A stretch of 64,000 nucleotides of DNA, from NCBI GenBank assembly GCA_005792545.1, contig SXRM01000249.1, forward strand, positions 1 to 64,000. The letters are read 5' to 3'. Shown here one piece after another: positions 36,882 to 46,842 of this stretch. How positions within the stretch are numbered: the stretch's first letter is position 1; every line of letters starts with the position of its first letter. A program made the translations under genes and the position numbers. Under the pieces are notes generated by a model. The model ran no database searches. It was not told where the DNA came from and worked only from the letters and a program-made list of their open reading frames with translations. Origin of the DNA: Pseudomonadota bacterium (GTDB lineage: Bacteria > Myxococcota_A > UBA9042).

Positions 36882-39800
36882 TCCAGAATCGCTTGCTTGC
36901 TCGCGATTGCGCTTCTCGCCGCGTGCACTGTCGATGTCGCGGTGGCCCCGGACCGGGATAGTGGTGAGAGCGATCTCAAGGTGGCCGACTCTGGGTTCGC
37001 GACGAGATCGACAGCGCTGACCAATCCGGGCATCGAGCTCAAGTCGCAAGATCTCGCGACGATTGAGGTGGGCACGCAATCCGCTGTGGACGTGCCTGTC
37101 ATTTTTGAAGTCGCCGTTGCGAACCCTAGCCCGATAACCGACGAGATTCGCTGCCGCCGAGACGGTCTGATCGAGACGGTGTACGGGGGCCTGCAAAGCG
37201 GCCAATTCACGCATACGTTTACTCAAGTGCCACGCGGCATGCATGACCTGGCGTGTTCGCTGTTTATTGGCGCCGACCTGGTCCAACGAGCGACGCGCCG
37301 CGTATTTGTTTCCGGCGACTGCACCGGCGGCGACTGCGACGATGGCAACCCCTGCACCAACGACCCGTGCATCAATGGCAAATGCGTCTACGAGGCACTG
37401 CCAAACTGCTGCCTTTCCGACGATGCTTGTCCGAAGTCCCACACCTGCGTTCAGTTGACAGCGGGACCCAAGGTCTGCTCGCCTTGTGCGAGCGATAGCG
37501 TCTGCGACGACGGTGCCAACGCCGGCGGTACCGACTGTGCCCAAGACAAATGCAACCTCGACGCAAGTTTAGGCCCCTACGCGCTTTGCGAACATCCGAC
37601 CAACTGCAATACGGAGAGGCCACTACGCGGTTGCACTACCTTCACGGGCAACCTGGGCGGGTGGATAGGCCCCGCGGCGTTTTCGCACCAAGTCGCTGAC
37701 CTTACAGGCTCTGCATCGCCAGGATCGGTGCGCTTCCAATCGGCGTCGTCCGACAATGGGCCGTTTTGCCTGCGCTCACCCGAGTTTGTGGCACCGCCAG
37801 CCGGGCCGACAACGTGGACCGTGCAGTTCTGGCACAAGCTGGTGTCAGGGTCGCCAGTGACGTTATCGGTGACGCCGGTGTACCCGAACGCCGGCGGGTG
37901 GGCACAATCGTCTGCACCGCCCTGGACCAAACAAATCCCCGCCCCCGCCGGGCAGCCGGTGCTGGAGTCCATTGTTCCGGTGGACCCATTGGGCGGCGGC
38001 ACAATCAAGCTCGACATCTGCGTCACTGTGGCTGGTGCCGCGGTTTGGGACCTGGACGACGTCTGCATCGCTGCCGGCACTGCCCCGACGCTCGTTTGCA
38101 AGCCGATTGTGCACATGACCGCAGGCGGCAAGCGGACCGACAAAGTGTACGATTTGCATGCCCTGGGTGGCTCTGCCGGCTATCCATTGCAATTCAGTAA
38201 GCTCGCAGGGCCATCGTGGCTGGGATTCTACCCGGCGCTTTACGATGGCCACCTTGGGCAATGGCTGGCTAGCCCGGATCTGCGGTCGATGGCCAAGGAA
38301 CAGGCTGGCTACCACGCAGTTACGATCCGAGCGAGCGATACTGTACTGCAAGCGCAGTGCACGACGAGCGCGAATATCCGGCATCCGAGCGGGCTACTGA
38401 TCTGGGCGCCCGGGGCGCCGGACCATGCCTTTCAGCCTTTGCGCGATGCGGCGAAGGCGTTGGGTATGAGCTGGCTGGATACGCCGGCGCTTGCCAATGT
38501 CGGGGACCTATCGGCATTCCACACGATTATCGGCGTGTTGGGGATTGGCGTTGCTCCGCACTTCCCGTCTGCGCAGGAGGCTGAACGGCTGATTGCGCAT
38601 TGGCAGTCAGGTCGGCTGGCCCTGGCTGGCAGCGCGTACTGGTCGGCGAATGACGGTGGCTGGTCGGCCAACCAAAAGGCAATGCGCCAAGCGTTTGGCA
38701 CAACAGGCTATTCTGCCCCAGGCCAGCCCAACCTCGAACCCTCCGCTACTGGCTTCGCACTGCACCTCGACACCAACCAAGTCCCCGCAGCGCCACAACC
38801 CTATGCCATCAAGGAGGACGAGAACCTCTGGGCCAACAACGACCACCTGACCGTAACCAATGCCGCCACGAGCTGCCTGCCGGTGTTGCGCGTCCAGCCG
38901 TTCACCGGCCCGGCCTTCTGGACCGAAATTGCGTGCGAGCACCAGGGCGGCAACCGCACGATCGCGATGTCCGCACCCTTCGGCGCGTTCAAGGACGCGC
39001 TGGGCCACGCCTCGACCGTCGAGCATGCCAAGCGGATCCTGCAGTTCCTGTCTAACGGCTTTCCGCCGTGCGCGAGCAGTTCGGACTGCAACGACAACGA
39101 TGCATGCACAACAAACGCTTGCGTCGACGGCAAATGCGACTTTGCCGCGCCGGTCAACTGCAATGACGCCAACGATTGCACCGTGGACAGTTGCTCGAAA
39201 GACACCGGGTGCGCGCACTATGCTGACCCCAACGCGACATGCAACGACACCACGACCTGTACCGGCGACGAACACTGCCAGGCCGGCGTGTGCATTACCG
39301 GCGGCGTGATGGCGTGTGACGACACCGACGGCAACCCTTGCACCTCGCCCTCCTGCATTGCCTGGGTCGGTTGCGTCAACTTCAACAATGCCAACGCCTG
39401 CAACGACCAAAACCCGTGCACGGAAAACGACCCGTGCCAGGGCGGCGTCTGCGCTGGGGCGAACCAGACGGTGGCCGCGACCGGGTACTGCGCGCCCGAC
39501 CCGATCGGCCCCCTGCCGCCGGACCCGACGGCACTTGCGCCTCCGTTGCCCACCACCACCGTCACCTCGTTTTCGGCAGCCGTCGCCTTCCTGTGGTCCG
39601 GTGCCAATGCCATCCAGAAGCCGCTGCCGAATGCGGCGCCGCTGAACTTCGACCCCAGAGTCATCGCAGTCAGCCGCGGCAAGGTCATGCAGCGGAGTGG
39701 CAATGGCGTTGCGCCCCTGCCCAAGGCCAAAGTGTGGGTACCGGCGCACCCCGAATGGGGCTACGTGCTGACGCGCATCGATGGCAGCTTCGACTTCGTG

Positions 39801-42800
39801 GCCGAGCAGGGCGCCGGTATCGTGGTCGAGTTCGTCAAGCCGGGGTTCTTCCCCGTTCATCGCAAGATCGACGTGCCCAGGCGCGATTACGTGGTGCTTG
39901 CTGAAGTTGTGCTGGTGCAGCCGGATCCGGTATCGAAAGTGTTGCAATTTCCGACGCCGCCCCTAGCGGTTGGTGCACTGCTGAGCTCTGTTGTCCAGGG
40001 CCCGCCGGGCAGCACCAAGGTCGACGACGGCCCACGCCAGACCATGCTGCTCGTGCCGCCCGAGACGACGGCGGTAGTCCATGGCCCAGGTGGCGCGCTG
40101 ACCTCGCCGCCACAACTGACCTTGCGGGTGACTGAGTACACGGTCGGGCCAAATGGCCCGGCGGCAATGCCCGCAAATCTGCCGCCGGCGTCCGGCTATA
40201 CGTGGTGTGGCGAGTTCAGCGCGGATGAGGTGATGGCGGCTGGCCCCAAAGCGTGGGTCGAGTTCGGCAAGCCCCTGTCGGTGTACCTCGACAACTTTCT
40301 GGATCTGCCCGTCGGTCGGACCGTGCCGCTCGGCTACTACGACCGCACCGATGCCGTGTGGAAGCAGCCGCGCCCAAAGACGGACGGCAATGGCAATGCG
40401 CTCGCCAAGACTGTCGGCAACGCGCTGGTTATCGCCGCCGGCATTTACCAAGGTGAACTCAAAGTCTGGCTGACGCCGCCAACCCAGGGCCTGGCCACGC
40501 CTGGCTTGCCCAATGCGCTCCTTGACGCGATGGGCATGGCCGCTTGGGAACGTGACGCGCTCAAACAGCGACTCCAGATGTTGCCCGGTGGCGCGCCTGC
40601 TCAGCCCAAGTCGTTCTGGCGCTTTCAGATTGACCACATGACACCTTGGGATGCCAACCTGGGCTATTCCTACGTCGCCGAAGGTCCTACGGAAGACCCG
40701 CCAGGTATTTCGGGGCCGCCAGACGACACCGAAACGCCGACGTGCAAGAAAGGTTCGATCATCGAATGTGAAACGCAAGGCCTGGGCGAGGTCTTTCCCG
40801 TCGTTGGGACGCCGCTCGCGCTTCGCTACCAGAGTCGCCGCACGCCCGGTGGCCGGCAGCGGTTGGTGGAGGTGCCAGCGCCGACCGCGACCACGCCAGC
40901 GAAGGCGACCTCAACGGTCAACGTGGCCGGCCAGACCGTGCCACAGACCGGTACGGGCGGCTCGGGCGGCAAAGTGTTCCAGTGGGATGGCAAGGACGCG
41001 TTCGGACGCACGGTCAACGGTTACCAGCTCGCTGCGGCAACGACGACCTATGCCTACAATAACAAGCGGATTACTGTCCCCATTTCCGAGGGTTCGATTG
41101 GTTTCTCGATCACGCTCCAGGACATCGCCATTTCTTTGGGGTGCACATGCGCGTCCGATGCGAGCGCCACGCTCACCTGCCACTACCCGGACGGCTCGCT
41201 ATGCATGGCGATGGGCGGCACCGAGCCGACCTCGACCTTGGTCAAGTTCCCGCCGCCGCTATTCGGCACCCAGGCCGCGACGACGAAGGGCTTGGCGACC
41301 GTTGAAGTACCTGTGCTCGCCTTTAGCCCGAATCTCGCTCAGCGGACGAACACGCGCACGGTTCACAAGCGCATCGGCAACGTCGCCCCTGATGGCGACC
41401 TCGGCGGGCTGAGCCTGGGCGTGCACCATGTGTACGACCCTGGGTCACAAACCTTGGTGCTGGGCAGTGGCAAGGTGCGCAACCTGCCGACAAACAAGCT
41501 CACCGTGTCGTCGCACGCCGGGGCCGGGACCACGGCGTTGTCGACCGTGCTTGCGGAGCCGCCCGTGCCCATGGCGGGCATTGAACTGACCAACAAGATT
41601 GACGCGCTGGTGGTGACACCCCATGGTTACACCTACTTCGCCTCGGAAGGCAACCTCTATGAACTGAACCCAGCGGGTAACGTGCGCCGGGCCTGTCAGC
41701 AAGCAGGCGGCTTCGCAGTCAGGTCCCTCGCTCTTGCTGGCCCGATTACGCTGCTGGTCGGTATGCACAACAATCTGAACGGTGTGGTCCACAAGACACA
41801 GGTTGGCGCGGCATCCTGCGGCGGTGCGCCGGCCTACGGCAACGCAAGCGCCACCAGTGCCGGTAATTGGGGGCCTGCGAAAGACGCCAAGCTTCTGCCG
41901 TCCGCGCTGGCGGTCGCCCCAGACGGCGCAGTCTTCATCGCAGAGGGTGCTGAGGACCCCGACATGCGCAAGGTTCGCCGGATCGATCCCAGCGGTGTGA
42001 TTGCGCCGTATTTGGGCTCGGGCCTCGACCCGGATCTTTCGACTTCGTGTGAAGACATCGACCAGCCGGCGACCCAAGTTTGCATCGGCCGGCCCAGTGC
42101 ATTGGCGGTGGATGGCGGCGGCAACCTGTTCGTTGGTACCGACACCGGGCGGCTCTTTTGGGTCAGCGGCGCAGATGGCCGCGTCCGTCGAATCCACGTC
42201 GAATTGCCTGCCACGCAAGCGGGCACAACCCTGCTCGGCCTGTATGCTGGGGCTACCAATGTCATCGGCTACTGCCAGTTCGGCGGCAATGGCCAAGGCA
42301 CTGTCAAGCTTGCCATGACCGGCCAGCCCGTTTCGGGCGTCTGGCGCCTGCTTGGCGCGGACCAGACGCTCGCAGCTGACAGCGGCGCCGCGCAAGTAGC
42401 AAACCTGCTCGGCGGCTCGGCCGGGGACCTTGCCATTTCCAACTGCACCGCCGTGGCCCACACCCCACAAGGCGATTGGTATGCCGCTGCGCTTGTCGAC
42501 TACGTTGCGCAATCACGGCGGATCCTGCGCGTCACGCCCCAAGGCCAGGCTTGGACCGGGGGCAACCTCTACCTGCCGTCCGAGGATGGTAGCGAGGCCT
42601 ACGAATTCACTGCCGACGGCCGGCACGTAAGCACGAAAGACGCAACCACCGGCGCGACCCTGTGGGCGTTTCAATACGACCCGCCATTCTCTGGCAAGTT
42701 GGTTTCCGTCACCGACGCCGACGGCATCCTCACCACCATCACGCGAGACGCCGCCGGCAAATCCGTTGCATTGTCGGGCCCGCCGCAGCAAGGCGCGATC

Positions 42801-45800
42801 ACCAAGATCGCGCTCAACGACAGCGGTCTTGCCAGCAAGTTCATCAATCCGGCCGGCGAGACGACGACACTGGTCTATGAGACAGCGCAAGCCAAGCATG
42901 GGCTGCTGAGCAAGCTCATCCAACCGAGCGGCGACATCAGTACCTTTGCATGGGACGACCGCGGTCGGCTGCAGAAGGACACCAATGCGGCCGGCCAGTA
43001 CAAGCAGTTGGCTACGAACGAGACGGTCGCCGAAAACAAGGCCGTGACGACCGTGACGACCAACCTCGGCCGCGTTACCACCTATGACACCAAGCACAAC
43101 CCAGACGGCAGCAGCGAGCGCAAGACGGTCACGCCGGCCGGGCTGCTGACGCTCCGGCGCGAGTTCATCACGACCGCGTGGGTCATGGCCGATGGCACCG
43201 TCAAGCAAACAGCCGAAGCCGGCAGCCAGCGCGCCAACTACTTCCGCCGGGATCCTGATGGCACGGCGACCTGGCTGCGCAATGGCCCGGATACCCAGTG
43301 GGGCGCCGGGGGGCAGCAGCCTGTTGAGGCGTTTGTCTCAGTGCCTGCAATGCCCGCGGGCGAGACCTATGGGCCGGCGTTGTTGGCCCGCCAGTCGCGC
43401 GTTGAGGAGATCACCAAGCAAGCCGGTGGCCAGCCCGTGCCTCTGGTCAACCGGTTGGTGACCGACTCGATGGACGTGACGGACCTGGGCGTGCTCGGGT
43501 CAGTATCTTTCAAGCAAAAGGCCGAAATTGTCGCGGGGACGTGGCAGGTAACCTCAACATCTGCCCAGAACCGCGTGGTGACCACCTATTTCGACGCCAG
43601 CTACCGCCCGGAGCGGACGGTTGTCTCCGGCTTGCCAGAAACCAAGACCGCCTACAACACCGATGGCACCGTGGCGACGGTGACCACCACATCCGCGCTT
43701 GACCAGAACCAGGTGCGGACGGTGTCCTACACCTATGCCGGCGGCCGTGTGTCCAAGGTGACAGCGACGGGCACCATCTCAGGCACCACCAACACGACCA
43801 CCGCTAGCGTGGAAATCGGCACCGATGCCGCGTGGCGCGTATCGAGCCAAAAATTCACTGACGGCCCGACGATCACGTTGGCGCGCGCCGCCGCCGGCCG
43901 CCTTGCCGGCGTTTCGATGCCCAAGTCAGCGGTGGAACTCGAGCCGCCGGTGTACAGCTTCACGTATGGCAAGGCGGACCAACCGAAAAACGAAGCCTTG
44001 CCGGCGGTGGCGCCCAAGCAGGCGTGGCTGACACAGTTCGAGTACGACAACGACGGCAATCTTGCGAAGGCGACGCGGCCGGATGGCAAACAGGTCAAGT
44101 TCGAGCGCAATGGCCTGGCGCAAGTCGAGAATATTGAAGCGCCCAACGACGCCGAGCCCAACGACCCCGTTGTAACCACGGTTGCCCTCAAACCGGAGTA
44201 CGACGCGGCGGGACGGGTCAAGAAAATCGCGCACAGCAAGTACGGTAGCTTGGGCTTCGCCTGGCGCGGCGTCCTCAACGGCCGTGAAACCTGGCTGGCG
44301 CCGGATGGCAACGACCCGCCCGGCAGTAACGGCCCAGCCGCCAATTGGAGCGTGCTGCGCGACTACGATTCCGCGCTGCGACTGCGCCGGGTTGGGGTGC
44401 TCAAGCCTGACGTGGCCGGCCTGGCCAACTACCATTGGGTGCACGCGTTCCTCGATGGCGATGGCTTGCTGACGGGCTTGCAACTCAGGAGCGGCAACCT
44501 GGAGAGCCCGTACCCAGTCACAGTGGCCATGGGCACGTATGGTCGCGACGCTGCCAATGGCCTGCTGACGGGTCGGTTGCTCGGCGCGGTGGCGGAGGCT
44601 CGCAGCTATGACGGGTTTGCCGATCCTTTGACCTACCTCGTTGAGATGCCAGCGACCGCGCAGAGCCCGGCAACATTGCTGTACCGCGAGGACTACACCA
44701 AGCGCGATGGGCTGGGCCGCCTGATGGAACGAAAAATCAAGTACGGTGGCGTCGACGACACTTGGACCTATACCTACGACGGGGCCCGAGGCTGGCTCAA
44801 GACTGCGCACAAGAACGGTGTTCTGGTTGGCGAATGGAAGTACGACGTCCGCGGCAACCGCACGTCGTCGATGGAGAATGGCGTCACGACGACGGCAGCG
44901 TTTGACGTGCAGGACAAGCAACTGACCGCGGGCGACCGCACGTACACCTACGGCGACGACCTTGGGCGGGTGACCGGCGAGTCGGAACCGGGCGTCGAGT
45001 CGCGCAGCTACACTTGGGATGCTGGCGGGCGGTTGGTCAAAGCCGTCCTCGTCAAGGACGGCGCGACTACGACCGTCGACTACGTGCTCGACGCTGCCGG
45101 TCGGCGTATTGGTAGGAAGCTCAACGGCGTGGTACAGGCCGGCTGGCTCTACGACGGCGCGCTGCGGCCGACGGCGCAGCTCGATGCCAACGGCAAGTTG
45201 GTGTTGCGGTTTGCCTATGGATCGCTGGGGCATTCGCCCGATGCCGCGGTCAAGTTCAACACTGAGACCGGTGCGGTCGCGGGCGTTTACTGGTTTGTGC
45301 ATGACCAGGTCGGTAGTGTGGTGGCTGTGGTGGACACGGCGACAGGGGGCGCTGTCGAGCGGTGCAGCTACCAGCCGTGGGGCAAGCGAGATTGCGAACC
45401 GCTGCCGCCGCCGCCGTTCACGCATCCGTTCGGCTTCGCTGGTGGGCTGCACGACCTTGACACCGGGCTGGTTCGGTTTGGGGCGCGCGAGTACGACCCG
45501 CGGATCGGGCGGTGGCTGGCGCGGGATCCGATTGGGTTGGCGGGGGGGTGGAACCCGGCAGCGTACGTGGGCAATGACCCGATTGGCGCAACCGACCCAA
45601 GCGGACTGCGGCCGGATTTTGACATGGGCCCAATTGACCAGTGCCGCGCACTAGATTCCGGCTGTCGCGAGGATTTCCTAAAGGTCGCCGAAGTTTGGGA
45701 AGCTATAGCAACAGTTCTGTTTTCAGGCCCACGGTGTGCCGGCCGTAGCCCTGGCAAGGATGGCTACGCCTTCTCGGGCCATCCTCGCGGTCCCTTGAAG

Positions 45801-46046
45801 GGCAGTACGGCGGGCCGCGGGCGGTCGAACTCGGGCAAAGGGGGTGGACCGGCTGGCCGGCCACCAGAGAAACTTACTGACTGGGAAGTCGACCAGTTGA
45901 CGAAAGCCGGCCACCATCCCCATTCCTTGAAACCCAATTCCAAATACGATTTGTACAAGGACGGCGACGGCAATATTTCGGTGCACCGGAAGGGCGGCAG
46001 CGGTGTCGGCGATCCAACTAACCTCAACATTAATGACTTCAAATGA
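36879..46046 (+). CDS. Teneurin-like RHS/YD-repeat polymorphic toxin lipoprotein
   Basis: 3055 aa from ATG 36879 (MSRIACLLAIALLAAC lipobox). In order: Cys-rich modules near 150-230 and 725-860; a transthyretin/carboxypeptidase-regulatory-like Ig domain near 935-1018 (LPKAKVWVP ... DGSFDF); a plug-like region near 1310 (LRYQSRRTPGGRQ); NHL-type propeller sequence near 1570-1870; YD repeats to about 2870 (YTYDGARGWL, YDxxGNR types); and the RHS core end ARDPIGLAGG...DPSGL. The last ~147 residues are a swapped-in toxin ending SKYDLYKDGDG...VHRKGG...DPTNLNIND, resembling polymorphic toxin type 33 nucleases. The stop overlaps the immunity gene by ATGA. The domain order matches eukaryotic teneurins closely. 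Confidence 0.85.
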   Translation: MSRIACLLAIALLAACTVDVAVAPDRDSGESDLKVADSGFATRSTALTNPGIELKSQDLATIEVGTQSAVDVPVIFEVAVANPSPITDEIRCRRDGLIETVYGGLQSGQFTHTFTQVPRGMHDLACSLFIGADLVQRATRRVFVSGDCTGGDCDDGNPCTNDPCINGKCVYEALPNCCLSDDACPKSHTCVQLTAGPKVCSPCASDSVCDDGANAGGTDCAQDKCNLDASLGPYALCEHPTNCNTERPLRGCTTFTGNLGGWIGPAAFSHQVADLTGSASPGSVRFQSASSDNGPFCLRSPEFVAPPAGPTTWTVQFWHKLVSGSPVTLSVTPVYPNAGGWAQSSAPPWTKQIPAPAGQPVLESIVPVDPLGGGTIKLDICVTVAGAAVWDLDDVCIAAGTAPTLVCKPIVHMTAGGKRTDKVYDLHALGGSAGYPLQFSKLAGPSWLGFYPALYDGHLGQWLASPDLRSMAKEQAGYHAVTIRASDTVLQAQCTTSANIRHPSGLLIWAPGAPDHAFQPLRDAAKALGMSWLDTPALANVGDLSAFHTIIGVLGIGVAPHFPSAQEAERLIAHWQSGRLALAGSAYWSANDGGWSANQKAMRQAFGTTGYSAPGQPNLEPSATGFALHLDTNQVPAAPQPYAIKEDENLWANNDHLTVTNAATSCLPVLRVQPFTGPAFWTEIACEHQGGNRTIAMSAPFGAFKDALGHASTVEHAKRILQFLSNGFPPCASSSDCNDNDACTTNACVDGKCDFAAPVNCNDANDCTVDSCSKDTGCAHYADPNATCNDTTTCTGDEHCQAGVCITGGVMACDDTDGNPCTSPSCIAWVGCVNFNNANACNDQNPCTENDPCQGGVCAGANQTVAATGYCAPDPIGPLPPDPTALAPPLPTTTVTSFSAAVAFLWSGANAIQKPLPNAAPLNFDPRVIAVSRGKVMQRSGNGVAPLPKAKVWVPAHPEWGYVLTRIDGSFDFVAEQGAGIVVEFVKPGFFPVHRKIDVPRRDYVVLAEVVLVQPDPVSKVLQFPTPPLAVGALLSSVVQGPPGSTKVDDGPRQTMLLVPPETTAVVHGPGGALTSPPQLTLRVTEYTVGPNGPAAMPANLPPASGYTWCGEFSADEVMAAGPKAWVEFGKPLSVYLDNFLDLPVGRTVPLGYYDRTDAVWKQPRPKTDGNGNALAKTVGNALVIAAGIYQGELKVWLTPPTQGLATPGLPNALLDAMGMAAWERDALKQRLQMLPGGAPAQPKSFWRFQIDHMTPWDANLGYSYVAEGPTEDPPGISGPPDDTETPTCKKGSIIECETQGLGEVFPVVGTPLALRYQSRRTPGGRQRLVEVPAPTATTPAKATSTVNVAGQTVPQTGTGGSGGKVFQWDGKDAFGRTVNGYQLAAATTTYAYNNKRITVPISEGSIGFSITLQDIAISLGCTCASDASATLTCHYPDGSLCMAMGGTEPTSTLVKFPPPLFGTQAATTKGLATVEVPVLAFSPNLAQRTNTRTVHKRIGNVAPDGDLGGLSLGVHHVYDPGSQTLVLGSGKVRNLPTNKLTVSSHAGAGTTALSTVLAEPPVPMAGIELTNKIDALVVTPHGYTYFASEGNLYELNPAGNVRRACQQAGGFAVRSLALAGPITLLVGMHNNLNGVVHKTQVGAASCGGAPAYGNASATSAGNWGPAKDAKLLPSALAVAPDGAVFIAEGAEDPDMRKVRRIDPSGVIAPYLGSGLDPDLSTSCEDIDQPATQVCIGRPSALAVDGGGNLFVGTDTGRLFWVSGADGRVRRIHVELPATQAGTTLLGLYAGATNVIGYCQFGGNGQGTVKLAMTGQPVSGVWRLLGADQTLAADSGAAQVANLLGGSAGDLAISNCTAVAHTPQGDWYAAALVDYVAQSRRILRVTPQGQAWTGGNLYLPSEDGSEAYEFTADGRHVSTKDATTGATLWAFQYDPPFSGKLVSVTDADGILTTITRDAAGKSVALSGPPQQGAITKIALNDSGLASKFINPAGETTTLVYETAQAKHGLLSKLIQPSGDISTFAWDDRGRLQKDTNAAGQYKQLATNETVAENKAVTTVTTNLGRVTTYDTKHNPDGSSERKTVTPAGLLTLRREFITTAWVMADGTVKQTAEAGSQRANYFRRDPDGTATWLRNGPDTQWGAGGQQPVEAFVSVPAMPAGETYGPALLARQSRVEEITKQAGGQPVPLVNRLVTDSMDVTDLGVLGSVSFKQKAEIVAGTWQVTSTSAQNRVVTTYFDASYRPERTVVSGLPETKTAYNTDGTVATVTTTSALDQNQVRTVSYTYAGGRVSKVTATGTISGTTNTTTASVEIGTDAAWRVSSQKFTDGPTITLARAAAGRLAGVSMPKSAVELEPPVYSFTYGKADQPKNEALPAVAPKQAWLTQFEYDNDGNLAKATRPDGKQVKFERNGLAQVENIEAPNDAEPNDPVVTTVALKPEYDAAGRVKKIAHSKYGSLGFAWRGVLNGRETWLAPDGNDPPGSNGPAANWSVLRDYDSALRLRRVGVLKPDVAGLANYHWVHAFLDGDGLLTGLQLRSGNLESPYPVTVAMGTYGRDAANGLLTGRLLGAVAEARSYDGFADPLTYLVEMPATAQSPATLLYREDYTKRDGLGRLMERKIKYGGVDDTWTYTYDGARGWLKTAHKNGVLVGEWKYDVRGNRTSSMENGVTTTAAFDVQDKQLTAGDRTYTYGDDLGRVTGESEPGVESRSYTWDAGGRLVKAVLVKDGATTTVDYVLDAAGRRIGRKLNGVVQAGWLYDGALRPTAQLDANGKLVLRFAYGSLGHSPDAAVKFNTETGAVAGVYWFVHDQVGSVVAVVDTATGGAVERCSYQPWGKRDCEPLPPPPFTHPFGFAGGLHDLDTGLVRFGAREYDPRIGRWLARDPIGLAGGWNPAAYVGNDPIGATDPSGLRPDFDMGPIDQCRALDSGCREDFLKVAEVWEAIATVLFSGPRCAGRSPGKDGYAFSGHPRGPLKGSTAGRGRSNSGKGGGPAGRPPEKLTDWEVDQLTKAGHHPHSLKPNSKYDLYKDGDGNISVHRKGGSGVGDPTNLNINDFK

Positions 46047-46420
46047 AAACATTCGTTTTGCTTACGATTGGCCCACTTCAGGGCACAGCACCGCGTGCCG
46101 ACGACATTGATGCGCTGGCCAAGAGCGCTGGCGTCGACATTGAAGACCGCACGTGGTTTGGGATGCCGTATTGGCGGTTCTCAAGCCACAGGTCCGGAAT
46201 CGCGCTGGCGTTGCATGTCGCCGAGATCGTGCCAACTCTGGTGCGTCTGACCCAGCTCGCCCGCCGAGGCGCCGTCGCAGTACCTGCCCAGTTGGGTCTG
46301 GTCGTTTACGGCAGCGACAACTGGGACATCTGCTTTTCTGGAAAGCAACTGCGTCAGTTTGCGCGCCTGGGTATAGACTTGGAAGTACAGCACTACTATT
46401 CAAATATGAATGCCGAGTGA
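46043..46420 (+). CDS. Probable immunity protein for the RHS toxin
   Basis: 125 aa, acidic-neutral, without a signal peptide, starting MKTFVLLTIGPLQG. Its ATG overlaps the RHS stop (ATGA), the typical coupling of toxin and immunity genes. No family was recognised. The role is inferred from position: it would bind the type-33-like toxin tip and protect the producer's cytoplasm. Confidence 0.7.
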   Translation: MKTFVLLTIGPLQGTAPRADDIDALAKSAGVDIEDRTWFGMPYWRFSSHRSGIALALHVAEIVPTLVRLTQLARRGAVAVPAQLGLVVYGSDNWDICFSGKQLRQFARLGIDLEVQHYYSNMNAE

Positions 46421-46486
46421 GCGTATCATGTACGCCACCCCATCAGTGCCCCGGCTTTGCCCGCGCTCACGCGTAGAGCGGTTTTG

Positions 46487-46762
46487 GCAACGAGCACGCT
46501 GGACTATTGGTCATTTCGGCACTGGTTCGGCCCGGCAGTCAGATTTTGGGGCCTGGCCGCCATTGGCGACGGCTAGGGGTTTGCAGTCCGTTCTGCGACT
46601 TCCACGAACGCCTGGCTTGCCGGGCCGAGTTGGCTTGATGGGGCATCGCACTTCCGGTTTCGTGTGGAAACGCAGTATTGTGTCGCATTGGTCGGCTTGG
46701 GGGCCGTCGTTGGGCTGGCGCTGATGTTGGTCGTCCGCATCGGGTTGAGGTGGATAAGATGA
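46487..46762 (+). pseudogene. Possible broken small membrane-protein gene
   Basis: One frame reads TLDYWSFRHWFGPAVRFWGLAAIGDG, meets TAG at 46574-46576, then continues in the same frame to a clear hydrophobic helix (VALVGLGAVVGLALMLVV) and basic end RIGLRWIR before TGA 46760-46762. A TTG near 46487 could start it. It may be a decayed orphan immunity or membrane gene behind the RHS locus. Chance hydrophobicity cannot be excluded. Confidence 0.3.
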
Positions 46763-46842
46763 CCGGCAAAGGGCACTTGGCGATCGGCGACCGCATGGCT
46801 GCATTCGGAAACGGCCGTTGCGAACCCCCGGCTGCACCCGCC

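Noticed and set aside
38607-45452. Minus-strand ORFs of 271-508 aa inside the RHS gene
   Set aside because: They are high-GC shadows of the RHS frame, without motifs or ribosome sites.
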